This document shows positions 41,920 to 50,387 of a DNA stretch of 64,000 nucleotides, one piece after another. The DNA is from Nocardioides cremeus (GTDB lineage: Bacteria > Actinomycetota > Actinomycetes > Propionibacteriales > Nocardioidaceae), in assembly GCF_030518195.1 (NCBI RefSeq), contig NZ_JAULSC010000019.1:1-64000 (forward strand), written 5' to 3'. The notes under the pieces are model-generated. The model was not told the DNA's origin and made no database searches. It was given only the letters and a program-made list of their open reading frames with translations. Numbering within the stretch: position 1 is the first letter of the stretch; every line of letters starts with the position of its first letter. The position numbers and the translations under genes are program-made.

Positions 41920-44900
41920 TCACACGGACCGGCTGGGCTTCGAGGCGTTTTCCGCTAGCCAGGTCGAGGGGTCGACGTTGTCGGGTCCGTAGATGGAGCC
42001 GTTCTCGAGGTGGACCTCGAAGTGGAGGTGGCAGCCACTTCCGTTGCCCTCCTTGCCGACCTGGCCGATCGGCTCGCCGGCGGCGACGGTCTGGCCGCGG
42101 CTGACGGTGACGGTCTGCATGTGCGCGTACCAGGTGGTCAGAGAGCCGGCGCCGGTGGTGACCTTGACCAGCTGCGGGCCGGCCCAGCTCTGGCTGGTGT
42201 CGATCTCGATGGTGCCGGCGTGGGCGGCGTAGACGGTCGTGCCGCACGGGGCGGAGAAGTCGGTTCCGGTGTGCCAGTTGGTCCAGTAGGGGCCGGTCTC
42301 GTGCCAGTTCTTCCGGTCCGTTCCGATGTACTGTGCTGGAACCGGGTAGACCACCTCGTCGCAGGACGCGCCCGCGAGGCCGACCGGGGAGACCTGGGCG
42401 TTGGGGAGCACGTTGATGTGCGGGTGGTCGAGGTGGTTCGCGGTGGCCGAGCCTCTGTCCTCCATCCGTCGCCAACCCTCGTCGGCTCGCGCGACCGACC
42501 AGATGCGCTGGTACCAGATGATGTAGTCAATCCCGAGCTCGCGGGCGTGGGCCTGGGCGTACGCCACGAGTGCGTCCCCCTGGGCTTTGCCGGCGGGAGT
42601 CAGCGGGACCATGAAGTCGGCCGCCAGGCCGGCCGGGTGGCCGTGGGGGTCGGTGGCGCTCTCGCGGTAGCCGCCGACGGTCTTGATGTCGAACATCGGG
42701 CCGAGGATGTTGACGAGCTGCGTCAGCTGCGGCTTGACCGGGCCGAGGTTGTAGTTGGTCTCGGTCGCGACCGCGCAGCCCGCGCTGCTGCCGGCGGTGG
42801 TGGCGGTCACCAGTGGGTGGTCGGCGATCTTGTTGGCTTGGGTGCTGTTGTCGACCTGGGCGCTGGCCCAGGTGAGGTTGGCGCCGTAGATGTGGTCGAT
42901 CGGCGCGTCCTGCTTGGGCTTCTTGCAGGGCTCCGCTGATCCGCCGAAGGCGTTGCTCAGGTCGGGGGTCAGCGCGCAGTGTGAGGAGTTCTGGCCGTCC
43001 TTGCCGTCGTTGAAGTCGCCCAGGATCACCGCCGGGGTTCCGGTGCCGGCGAGCTCGGTCATGGTGGCCAGCTGGCGGCGCAACGCCTCCTTGCGGTGCT
43101 CGGCGGCGTTTCCTTGCGTGTTGGCGGGGTTGTGGATGCTCCAGACCCAGATGGCCTGCCCGGCGTTGACGCTGTCGGCCGCACCCGTCAGCTGGACGAC
43201 CGGCATCCCGACGTCTTTGCCGTTGAAGTATGGGATCTGGACGAGGCGTGAGTCGGTCATCTGCCAGCTGCCGCGGTCCCAGATCACCTTGTTCTGGGTG
43301 TTGCCGGTGGCCGGGTACATGCCCCACTTGGCCGAGTAGCGGTCAGCCAGGGCCTTGGCCTGGGGGCCGTGGACCTCCTGGAGGCCGGCGATGGTGACTC
43401 CGGCGTTCTCGATCGCGCTGAGTGCCCCGGGCAGCCGCTTGTCCCAGGTGGCGTACCCGGCTTTCTCGTTGCCGCCGCCCGCCTGGTAGTCGGTGTGGCC
43501 GGCGCCCAGGATGTTCAAGGTCCCGATGGTGATCGGGTTGACGGTGTCCTCGCAGTTGCTCGCGTTCGAGACCGCGCCGTCGGCGTCGGGCAGGTCGGGT
43601 AGGTCGCCGCCGAGGAGGTCGGTGATGTCGCCGGCGACGTCCTCCCACTGGGCGTAGGCGTCGGGGAAGCCGGAGCGCTGCACGGCCTGGGCCGCCTGCG
43701 TGAGCGGCATCTGCGACCAGCCGGCGATGTCGAGCAGGCCGGGGTTGCCGGTGTGCTGGGCCTTGCCGAAGAAGGCGCGAGCGGCGAGAACCGGGTTGGT
43801 GACCTCAGCCCGGCTCCCCCAGCCGGTCGAGGGACGCTGCTGGAACAGGCCGCCGGAGTCGCGGTCGCCGCCGGTGAGGTTGACCAGGTTGGACTCCTGG
43901 ATCGCGGTGGCGATCGCGATCTGCAGCCCGTAGCGGGGAACCTGGAGGTCGCGGGCGACCTGGGCGATGGTGATCGCGTTGCGGGCCTCCTCGGTGGTCA
44001 GGGTCGGGTAGCTGGAGGCGAACCGCAGCTGCATCAGCTGGGCGAGCACGTCGCCGGACGGGGGCTCGACCGACGTCCTTGTGGTGTGGGCGGCGTTCAC
44101 CACACCTTCGCTGGTGGCCGCGGTCGTGGGGGCGCTCTCGGGGCCGGCGCCGTTCATGGCGATGCGGGCGGCGATCCAGTGGTGGTCGGAGACCATGGTC
44201 CCGTCCCAGCCCTGCTCGAGCCGCACGCCCTGGTACTGGGGGAAGAAGACGAAGTCGACCGATTGGTTGTGCCAGCCGTAGCCGGCGGCCTTCATCTTGG
44301 CGGCCGCGGTCCACGGGAGGTTGGTGTAGGAGGCGTGGGTGTTCATGTCGCCGCCGATGAGCACCGGGCCGTGGGTGGCCAGGGAGTTGCGCAGCTGCAG
44401 CAGGATGTCCATGCCGGCGCCGTACTGCTGGTGCCTGGTCAGCGGCGGGTTGCCGTGCTGGCGGGGGTACTTGTGCGGGTTGGTCATGTGGTGGGTGGAG
44501 ATCACCGACACCACGGCGCCGTCGGCGCGCTCGAGGATCACCCACGTGGCGAACCGGTCCCAAGTCACCGGCTCGCCCTTATAGAAACCCTGGTCGTTCT
44601 CCACGATCGTGACCCGGCCGCCGTTGGCCTTGGACCAGGTGTCGCGCTTCCAGAGCACGACGTTGCCCATCGAGTTGTTGTCGCCGGTGTGGTCCTCGAC
44701 CCGGAACGCGTCGTAGCCGGGGGCGGCGGCCTCTATCTGCGCCAGGCTCCAGCCGCTGGCCTCGTTGAGGGTGACGAAGTCGGGGTTCGTCGACAGCGCC
44801 CGGGGCATGGAGGCGCGGAAGCCGTCGAGGCCGGAGCGGCGCGGGATGTTGGCCTGCGCCATGGTGATGTTGCCCTTGACCGGGCCGCCCACGGGGCCGT

Positions 44901-45063
44901 CGATGACCCCGAGGTCGCCGAGCTCGGTGGGTGCGGTCTCGCTGGTCTGGGTGCGGCACTCGGCGGCCGCGGTCGTGGTCATGACCACCATCAGGGTGAC
45001 GACGAACGGCAGGGCCATGAAGACGATCAGGACCGGCAGACCGGCGAGGAGTAGCTTCTTCAC
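41920..45063 (-). CDS. Exported multi-enzyme protein: EEP nuclease x2, transglycosylase, VanY-like and M23 domains
   Basis: 1047 residues from GTG with an N-terminal membrane anchor (LLAGLPVLIVFMALPFVVTL). In order come an endonuclease/exonuclease/phosphatase domain (about 60-300; FVTLNEAS, LIGGDMNTHA, SDHHWIA); a lytic-transglycosylase-like domain (about 355-420; IAIATAIQESNLVNL, DSGGLFQQRPSTGWG); a second EEP domain (about 512-755; ITIGTLNILG, AGLQEVHG, VILGDFNDG, IDHIYG, DHPLVT); a VanY/peptidase-like domain (about 790-890; HPAGLAADFMVP, HINVLP); and an M23 endopeptidase (about 925-1035; NWHTGTDFSAPCG, HLHFEVH). It would cut peptidoglycan for the conjugation channel. Two nuclease-fold domains outside the cell are unusual. 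No clear ribosome site remains before the start. Confidence 0.85.
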   Translation of the reverse strand: MKKLLLAGLPVLIVFMALPFVVTLMVVMTTTAAAECRTQTSETAPTELGDLGVIDGPVGGPVKGNITMAQANIPRRSGLDGFRASMPRALSTNPDFVTLNEASGWSLAQIEAAAPGYDAFRVEDHTGDNNSMGNVVLWKRDTWSKANGGRVTIVENDQGFYKGEPVTWDRFATWVILERADGAVVSVISTHHMTNPHKYPRQHGNPPLTRHQQYGAGMDILLQLRNSLATHGPVLIGGDMNTHASYTNLPWTAAAKMKAAGYGWHNQSVDFVFFPQYQGVRLEQGWDGTMVSDHHWIAARIAMNGAGPESAPTTAATSEGVVNAAHTTRTSVEPPSGDVLAQLMQLRFASSYPTLTTEEARNAITIAQVARDLQVPRYGLQIAIATAIQESNLVNLTGGDRDSGGLFQQRPSTGWGSRAEVTNPVLAARAFFGKAQHTGNPGLLDIAGWSQMPLTQAAQAVQRSGFPDAYAQWEDVAGDITDLLGGDLPDLPDADGAVSNASNCEDTVNPITIGTLNILGAGHTDYQAGGGNEKAGYATWDKRLPGALSAIENAGVTIAGLQEVHGPQAKALADRYSAKWGMYPATGNTQNKVIWDRGSWQMTDSRLVQIPYFNGKDVGMPVVQLTGAADSVNAGQAIWVWSIHNPANTQGNAAEHRKEALRRQLATMTELAGTGTPAVILGDFNDGKDGQNSSHCALTPDLSNAFGGSAEPCKKPKQDAPIDHIYGANLTWASAQVDNSTQANKIADHPLVTATTAGSSAGCAVATETNYNLGPVKPQLTQLVNILGPMFDIKTVGGYRESATDPHGHPAGLAADFMVPLTPAGKAQGDALVAYAQAHARELGIDYIIWYQRIWSVARADEGWRRMEDRGSATANHLDHPHINVLPNAQVSPVGLAGASCDEVVYPVPAQYIGTDRKNWHETGPYWTNWHTGTDFSAPCGTTVYAAHAGTIEIDTSQSWAGPQLVKVTTGAGSLTTWYAHMQTVTVSRGQTVAAGEPIGQVGKEGNGSGCHLHFEVHLENGSIYGPDNVDPSTWLAENASKPSRSV

Positions 45064-45261
45064 GACAGGTCAGTCCCGAGCGCCTCAGCCGGCAATCTCT
45101 AGGAACTCAGGTTCGATCAGACGTCCATGCGCTCCGATCTGCGTTTGTGCAGGTGGCGTTGGTTGAATCCCCGGAAGAGTCTGAATCGACGAACCGTCAC
45201 CCCAAATGACGGTTTGGCTGTAGCATCGATGCATGATCGCCTCGCTTGAAGATGGTGACTG
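45064..45261. other. Left boundary region of the inserted island
   Basis: No gene. CTCAGGTTCG at 45106-45115 recurs at 57068-57077 on the other side of the island. GAACCGTCA at 45191-45199 recurs at 57082-57090. AACCGTCA/TGACGGTT (45192-45199, 45207-45214) forms a small palindrome next to the recombinase promoter. The conjugation gene to the left starts without a Shine-Dalgarno, as if its native upstream sequence had been displaced. Confidence 0.4.
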
Positions 45262-46347
45262 ATGGGTTTGGTGGCGCTGCCGGGTGGCAGCGCTGTTGAT
45301 CCGGCACTGATAGGTGCGCAGGCGGCCCAGGACTTCGAGCAGGAGCTGGTGGACCAGTACGCGCTGGCGATGTCGGCGGCAGGTCTGACGGACCGCCACA
45401 TCGGCGGGACTCGGGCGATCGTCATCGAGTTCGCTCGCTCGCTGTCGACTCCGCTGTGGGAGGCCACCTGTGCGGACGCGGACGCGTTCTTGGCCCAGCA
45501 GCGGCGGCTGGGGCTCAGCGTGTCGACCCGGGCGGGCAAGGCCGGAGCACTGGCGGGCTTCTACGAGTTCGTGATCGCCCGCTACGAGGGCACGATCCGC
45601 CGCACGACCGGTGTCTTGGTCGAGCAGCCGATCGATGAGTTCAATCGCCAGTCCGGGGCATCGCTGGGCAAGGTCCGGGTGCCGCCGTCGGATGAGGAGA
45701 TCGACTCGCTGTTCACCGCCTGGCGCGGGTCGGTCACCCAAGCGCGCAAGTACCTTCCCGCGGCCCGCGACTACTTCGCCGCCTCGCTGTGGCGCCGACT
45801 CGGGCTGCGCATCAACGAGACCGTCATGCTCGACATCCGCGACTGGCGCCCCGATCTGGGCGAGTTCGGCAAGCTCCACGTCCGCCACGGCAAGGGCTCC
45901 GGCGGCCGCGGACCCAAGCCACGGCTGGTGCCCGGAATCAACGGCGCGAACCAGTTGGTCGACTGGTGGCTGGCCGAGGTCCGCCCCCAGTACGGCCACG
46001 ACTGGGCCGACCCGGACGCGCCGCTGCTCCCCTCCGAGCGGTTCGACCGCGACTTGGACCGCTGTGGACGCGTCGGTGCGAACGCGCTGCGCCGAGCGCT
46101 GGGAATCCAGGTCGACCTGTGGCTCCCGGCGTGGTCGGGGCGAATGACCCCACACGTGCTGCGGCACTACTGCGCCTCGTCGCTGTACGCGGCCGGGATG
46201 GACATCAAGGCCCTCCAGGAGCTCCTTGGCCACCAGTGGCTGGCCACGACCTCGGGCTACCTCCACGTCCGCAGTGACCACATCGAACGCGCCTGGAACA
46301 GCGCGAGCGACCGCATCGAAGCCCGCCTGGGCCTCCGTACCGACTGA
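45262..46347 (+). CDS. Tyrosine recombinase, Tn554 TnpA-like (361 aa)
   Basis: 361 residues with the full tyrosine recombinase set: Arg183 in RRLGLRINE, Lys211 in VRHGKGSGG, His298-x2-Arg301 in TPHVLRHYCAS, His324 in LLGHQWL and the nucleophile Tyr333 in TTSGYLHV. The N-terminal SAM-like domain spans about 25-115. Length equals that reported for TnpA of Tn554. It is followed by a small HTH gene and a large zinc-finger recombinase-like gene in the same direction, the composition of Tn554-type trios. It probably mobilises the 45-57 kb island rather than the whole element. Confidence 0.85.
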   Translation: MGLVALPGGSAVDPALIGAQAAQDFEQELVDQYALAMSAAGLTDRHIGGTRAIVIEFARSLSTPLWEATCADADAFLAQQRRLGLSVSTRAGKAGALAGFYEFVIARYEGTIRRTTGVLVEQPIDEFNRQSGASLGKVRVPPSDEEIDSLFTAWRGSVTQARKYLPAARDYFAASLWRRLGLRINETVMLDIRDWRPDLGEFGKLHVRHGKGSGGRGPKPRLVPGINGANQLVDWWLAEVRPQYGHDWADPDAPLLPSERFDRDLDRCGRVGANALRRALGIQVDLWLPAWSGRMTPHVLRHYCASSLYAAGMDIKALQELLGHQWLATTSGYLHVRSDHIERAWNSASDRIEARLGLRTD

Positions 46348-46375
46348 CCCAACCGAATCGAAGGAGAGGATCCAG

Positions 46376-46732
46376 ATGCAGTGGAGCCTGCGGCTGCGGG
46401 CCGCCGAACGAGGGATCTGGAAGTCCGCAGAACTTCGGCGGATGCTGGCAGATGCCGGGCTCGAGATCTCCGCGGGGAAGATGTCGTCGTGGTGGGCCGG
46501 GACTCCGCCGACGATGCGGCTCCAAGAACTCGACGTCCTGTGCGCCGTGCTCGAATGCACCCCGAACGACCTGATGACCCCCGAGCCGGACAAGGTCGCC
46601 GCGCGCCGTCCCCGCAACACCGACGCCGCCAACGGCGGAAACGGGGATGGCGATCCGAACGGCAACGGCGGCGGCACGCCACCGGCGGTCACACCGCGGC
46701 TCGGCAAGCCCCGCTCGACCCCGCCGCTGTAG
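46376..46732 (+). CDS. XRE-like HTH protein in the recombinase trio (118 aa)
   Basis: 118 residues; ATG 46376 after AAGGAGAGG. The first 70 residues are an XRE-type helix-turn-helix (LRLRAAERGIWKSAELRRML; ISAGKMSSWWAGTPPTMRLQ; LDVLCAVLECTPNDLMTPEP). This is the Cro/CI-like form that uses conserved cysteines and ends ECTPNDLM. The tail is Gly/Asn/Pro-rich. It could regulate the recombinases or act as the small third subunit (TnpC-like position in Tn554). Confidence 0.75.
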   Translation: MQWSLRLRAAERGIWKSAELRRMLADAGLEISAGKMSSWWAGTPPTMRLQELDVLCAVLECTPNDLMTPEPDKVAARRPRNTDAANGGNGDGDPNGNGGGTPPAVTPRLGKPRSTPPL

Positions 46733-46779
46733 CCCGCACCGCCACCGCTGACGGACACGACGAGCTGGAGAGGATCGGG

Positions 46780-48573
46780 ATGCCCGCGCCCGGCCCCAAC
46801 GCGGCGTTGCGGCTGCCGCCCAAGTGCAACGCCTGCCAGAGCAACCGCGTCGCGTGGACCAGCCCCAGAGTCGACTTCTGCTATCAGTGCCTGCCCGGCG
46901 GCCCGTTCGCCGCTCCACCGTGCAACCGCTGCCGCGCCCGCACCGACTACTTCAGCCAGGGGCTGTGCAGCCGGTGCCATCCCCGCAGCCCCGAGCACAT
47001 CGGATCCTGCAGGGGCTGCCTGGCCTGGGGCGTCTACCCCCGCCACAACTGGACCTGCTGGTCCTGCCGCTGGTGGCAGAGCCACTACCCGAAGGGCACC
47101 TGCACCTACTGCGGCCGCACCAGCCACGTCAGCGACCGACAAGCCTGTCGCCTCTGCCTCGAGAACGCCCGACTCGAACAGAAACCCGGGCGGGCACCCG
47201 ATGTCGCCGCCGCGAACAAGGACAGCCAGCAGCTGTTCTTCGCCAACATGGTCTTCAAGCGACGCGCGACGCCGGTGCCCGACTACGTCCGCTGGGATGG
47301 CCGGTGGTCGAAGAAGAACAAGAACCAGCTGCCCTACCAGCCCGGCACCAGGTTCGGCCGTCACGCGCTCGAGCAGCTGGCCCTGATTGAGATGGACCCC
47401 GACCCCGAGGTTCTGCGCCAACGCCTCCTGGTGGAGGACAGCGAACTGACGCGTTACTGCGCGGCCATCGTCGCCGACCACGCCCGCCGCTATGGCTGGA
47501 GCGTCAGGCAGCGCAATGCCGTGATCCAGTCCCTGCGGCTGCTGCAGATCCTGCGGCCCACTCCCACCGCGAAGGTCCGCGCTAGTGACGTCGTGGCGTT
47601 GCGCCGCTACGACGGCACCATCACCTCCACCCTCGACGTCCTCGCCGAAGCAGGGCTCCTGACCGAGGACGTCCCGACCCGGGTCGAGAGGTACTTCAAC
47701 GCCAAGTTCATCGAGTCCGGAGCCCTCCCGGACGCCATGCGGGAGCACCTCCAGCTGTGGCTTCAGGTCATGCTCGGCGGATCCCGGCAAGCACCGCGCC
47801 AGCTGCCTCGCGAACCCGAGACCGTCGAGCTCCACATCCAGGGCCTCGCGCCCGTCGTGCAGACGTGGGTCGAAGCCGGGCGCCAGTCGTTCGCCGAGAT
47901 CAGCAAGGACGACATCCTGGCCGCCCTCGCGGCCCTGCCCGCCGGCACCAGCCAACGCCACTTCGCCGAGAACGGCCTGAAGTCGCTGTTCAAGATCCTC
48001 AAGGGCCGCCGACTCGTCTTCGCCAACCCCATGAGGGGCATCGACCTGACCCGTGTCGCCACGAGCCTTCCGATGCCGCTGGACCCCGCCGTGATCCGGG
48101 CCGAACTGGACTCGCAGAACCCGGCCGTCGCGCTCGCTGTGGCTCTGGTGGCCTTCCACGGACTGACCGGCAAGCAGGTCCATGAACTGCAGATGACCGA
48201 CATCGTCGACGGTCGCCTCCACCTCGACGGCCGCGACATCCCGCTCGCCGCACCCGTCAGGAGCCGGCTCGCCGCCTGGCTCGACCACCGCAACCGAACC
48301 TGGCCGGCCACCGCGAACCCACACCTGCTCATCAACCGACGCACCGCGCCGCGCCTCGTCCCCAGCGGCCCGTCCTTTCCCTGGAAGGAAAGCCGCATCC
48401 GCCCACGGGCCCTGCGCGAAGACCGCATCCTGCACGAGATCCACGCCACCGGCGGCGACGTACGCCGCATCTACGACCTCTTCGGCCTCAGCGTCGAAGG
48501 CGCCACCCGCTACCTGAAGACCGTCGAGCACCCCGACCTGAGGAACGAGGACCAGCCTGGCACCCGACCATGA
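46780..48573 (+). CDS. Zinc-finger tyrosine-recombinase-like protein (Tn554 TnpB-like, 597 aa)
   Basis: 597 residues. The first 130 contain repeated Cys pairs (CNACQSNR, CYQC, CNRCRARTDY, CSRCHPRS, CRGCLAWG, CWSCRWW, CTYCGRTSH, CRLC), at least four zinc knuckles. The C-terminal 250 residues follow a recombinase fold: ALVAFHGLTGKQVHELQMTD (Lys where Arg is usual), FPWKESRIRPRALREDRILH (the HxxR region, first His missing) and IYDLFGLSVEGATRYLKTVE with a tyrosine in the nucleophile position. Position and size suit TnpB of Tn554-like elements. Start taken at ATG 46780 after GGAGAGG. Catalysis may depend on the partner recombinase. Confidence 0.65.
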   Translation: MPAPGPNAALRLPPKCNACQSNRVAWTSPRVDFCYQCLPGGPFAAPPCNRCRARTDYFSQGLCSRCHPRSPEHIGSCRGCLAWGVYPRHNWTCWSCRWWQSHYPKGTCTYCGRTSHVSDRQACRLCLENARLEQKPGRAPDVAAANKDSQQLFFANMVFKRRATPVPDYVRWDGRWSKKNKNQLPYQPGTRFGRHALEQLALIEMDPDPEVLRQRLLVEDSELTRYCAAIVADHARRYGWSVRQRNAVIQSLRLLQILRPTPTAKVRASDVVALRRYDGTITSTLDVLAEAGLLTEDVPTRVERYFNAKFIESGALPDAMREHLQLWLQVMLGGSRQAPRQLPREPETVELHIQGLAPVVQTWVEAGRQSFAEISKDDILAALAALPAGTSQRHFAENGLKSLFKILKGRRLVFANPMRGIDLTRVATSLPMPLDPAVIRAELDSQNPAVALAVALVAFHGLTGKQVHELQMTDIVDGRLHLDGRDIPLAAPVRSRLAAWLDHRNRTWPATANPHLLINRRTAPRLVPSGPSFPWKESRIRPRALREDRILHEIHATGGDVRRIYDLFGLSVEGATRYLKTVEHPDLRNEDQPGTRP

Positions 48574-48911
48574 CCGTGTCTTTACGTACCGCGCGGCGCG
48601 GGTCGAGAGTTGTCGCAACATCCTCACGCCAACGATAAGCAACCGCAGCGCGCACGATTCGGACATTCTGGCGCTGCTGACTTTGGTCACGGGCCGCAGC
48701 GTGGCGGCTCAGCGTCCCCGCATCCGTCCCCCCGAACCGTCGAATGGCGGGGGGACGTGGCGCCCTACACCGCGTTTATGCAGGTCAGGAAGCGTCCCCC
48801 CGAAACTCAGGAGATTCCAGAGCCGGTGGCTCGAGCGGTGGAGGAGGAGTCCCGTTAAGCGGATCCACTTCTCGCGGAGCTCGGCGCGACAAGCGTTCGT
48901 GGTCGGTCAGC
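48574..48911. repeat. Gene-free region with CGTCCCCCCGAA repeats
   Basis: No gene is recognised. CGTCCCCCCGAA occurs directly at 48725-48736 and 48793-48804. CGTCCCCCC (48725-48733) also pairs with GGGGGGACG (48749-48757) to form a hairpin. A shorter palindrome, GTTGTCGCAAC, is near 48608-48622. Their position just behind the recombinase genes suggests recombination or termination signals. Confidence 0.4.
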
Positions 48912-49283
48912 TCACCGGCGTCGCGAGTCCGCGACGCTGCGGCCCTGCGCCGAGCTGGTCGATCCTGGAGGCTCCCACGCCGCAGCCCATTGGGCTATGG
49001 ACTCGATCACCGGCGCCAGGGAGTGACCCTTGGTCGTCAGCGTGTAGTGCGGCACGGTGGTCGCGGAGGAGGAGGGGCAGGCGCGTTCCACCACGCCCTC
49101 GCGCTCGAGCTCGCGGAGCCGCTGCGCGAGGAGCCGATCGGTGAGCCCAGGGATTCTCGAGCGGATCTCGCCGAAGCGGTCGGCTCCGTCGAGGAGTGCG
49201 CGGATGATCGGGCCGTTCCAGCGCCGCCCGATCAACTCGACCGCGCGGTGGAAGACCGGACAGTAGCCCTGTGTCTCGTCCAT
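48912..49283 (-). CDS. HxlR-family transcriptional regulator
   Basis: 123 residues: YCPVFHRAVELIGRRWNGPI with the conserved early cysteine, RFGEIRSRIPGLTDRLLAQR (recognition helix region), LRELEREGVVERACPSSSAT and VPHYTLTTKGHSLAPVIESI. HxlR winged-helix proteins usually control adjacent detoxification genes. GGAGGTTGTCTGC precedes ATG 49283. It is divergent to the DoxX gene with a perfect palindrome between them, so it most likely regulates that operon and itself, perhaps by cysteine oxidation. Confidence 0.88.
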   Translation of the reverse strand: MDETQGYCPVFHRAVELIGRRWNGPIIRALLDGADRFGEIRSRIPGLTDRLLAQRLRELEREGVVERACPSSSATTVPHYTLTTKGHSLAPVIESIAQWAAAWEPPGSTSSAQGRSVADSRRR

Positions 49284-49358
49284 GCAGACAACCTCCGCGG
49301 CCGACGAGTCGCCGGACCTTGACTCTTGCCAACGCCGTTCCCGGAATGATACTCCTAG

Positions 49359-49383
49359 AGTCACTTACAAAGAGTAAGTGACT
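49359..49383. promoter_or_regulatory. Palindromic operator between HxlR and DoxX genes
   Basis: AGTCACTTA (49359-49367) and TAAGTGACT (49375-49383) form a perfect 9-bp inverted repeat with a 7-base spacer in the divergent promoter region, the usual geometry for HxlR binding. It lies 22 bases before the DoxX start. Confidence 0.7.
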
Positions 49384-49405
49384 ACTTCGCATACGAGGAG
49401 CTCTC

Positions 49406-49822
49406 ATGGACGTTCTGGTCCTCATCGGCCGGATCCTTTTCGCGCTACTGTTCCTGGGCGCCGGGATGGGCCACTTCAGCCAGCGGGAGATGATGACCGG
49501 CTACGCGGCGAGCAAGGGTGTGCCGGCCGCAGGGTTGATGGTGCCCTTCTCTGGTGCGGTGAGCATCCTGGGCGGCCTCATGGTGGCCGTCGGGGTCTGG
49601 CCCGACCTCGGCGCCCTGCTGCTGGTCGCCTTCCTGGTGCCGACGGCGGTGCTGATGCACGGCTTCTGGCGCGAGACCGACCCGGCGAGCAAGGCCAACG
49701 AGCAGACCCAGTTCCTCAAGGACCTGTCCCTCGCGGGTGCCGCGCTCGCCCTGTTCGCGTTCTTCGCCTCCGCGGGCGACGAGCTCGGCCTGCTCGTGCT
49801 CGGCCCGGTGTTCACGCTGTGA
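49406..49822 (+). CDS. DoxX-family membrane protein
   Basis: 138 residues with four transmembrane helices (LVLIGRILFALLFLGAGMGH; GAVSILGGLMVAVGVWPDLG; ALLLVAFLVPTAVLMHGFW; LAGAALALFAFFASAGDEL) and the DoxX opening R-ILFALLFLGAG--H. DoxX proteins take part in redox or thiol stress responses in actinobacteria; the exact activity is unknown. GAGGAGC precedes ATG 49406. The next gene starts within its stop codon. Confidence 0.85.
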   Translation: MDVLVLIGRILFALLFLGAGMGHFSQREMMTGYAASKGVPAAGLMVPFSGAVSILGGLMVAVGVWPDLGALLLVAFLVPTAVLMHGFWRETDPASKANEQTQFLKDLSLAGAALALFAFFASAGDELGLLVLGPVFTL

Positions 49823-50301
49823 CCGGCTTGCTAGTCGACCTGCCCGCCCGCGGCGGCGCCAGGCCGCGCACTACCCCGAGCAATCCGCACACCCAGCTCG
49901 ATCAACAACCGGAGGACGATCGGCCGCGCCGCCTCCTGGAGGAGCGGCTCGCCCAGCTACCCGGCGTGGTCTGGCGGCCCAGCATGATCTCGGTCCCGGG
50001 AGCGCGCGCCCTGACCCTGCCGGAAGACGCCGCGCAGGGCCCGCCCGAGGCCTTCATGATCGGCACCGAGTTCGCTCACCTGCACCCCGCACCGGACCAC
50101 TCACTGCACCTGGTGCTGCCGCCCGACCTCGCCTCCCGCGTGATCGAGACAGGCTGGGCAGAGCAACACCCGGTCGCCCGCCGCGGCCTGATCACCTCGG
50201 GCGCGGTGATGATCTACGCACCCCGCGACGAGGAGGAGGCAGAACTGGTCGCCCAGATCGTGACCGCCGCCTTCGAGTACGCCACCAACGCCCCGGCCTG
50301 A
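49819..50301 (+). CDS. Luciferase-domain (DUF5519-like) protein
   Basis: 160 residues from GTG overlapping the DoxX stop. VVWRPSMISVPGARALTLPE, EAFMIGTEFAHLHPAPDHSL, HLVLPPDLASRVIETGWAEQ and HPVARRGLITSGAVMIYAPR follow the pattern of the so-called luciferase domain family (E-F-H-HP--D-S-H--LP, GW-E-HP). Its enzymatic role is not established. It forms an operon with DoxX and probably the VOC gene. The first 45 residues appear disordered. Confidence 0.75.
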   Translation: MTGLLVDLPARGGARPRTTPSNPHTQLDQQPEDDRPRRLLEERLAQLPGVVWRPSMISVPGARALTLPEDAAQGPPEAFMIGTEFAHLHPAPDHSLHLVLPPDLASRVIETGWAEQHPVARRGLITSGAVMIYAPRDEEEAELVAQIVTAAFEYATNAPA

Positions 50302-50387
50302 CCAGCCGTACTGACAGAGCGCCGACGTGACCGGCATCCGGGCCACTCGGGTCCGGACCAGTCGAACAAAGATCGGAGTCAGCCATC

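Noticed and set aside
43753..45054. 433-codon plus-strand frame
   Set aside because: Antisense to the 1047-residue exported protein with clear EEP and peptidase motifs.
45262..46347. Tyrosine recombinase as the integrase of the whole element
   Set aside because: It lies inside an island that splits the T4SS operon and is part of a Tn554-like trio, so it more likely moves the island.
45085..48690. 1201-codon open frame on the minus strand
   Set aside because: Antisense shadow of the recombinase trio, caused by high third-position GC; composition is Val/Gly/Asp-rich with no domain, and the plus-strand genes have clear motifs.
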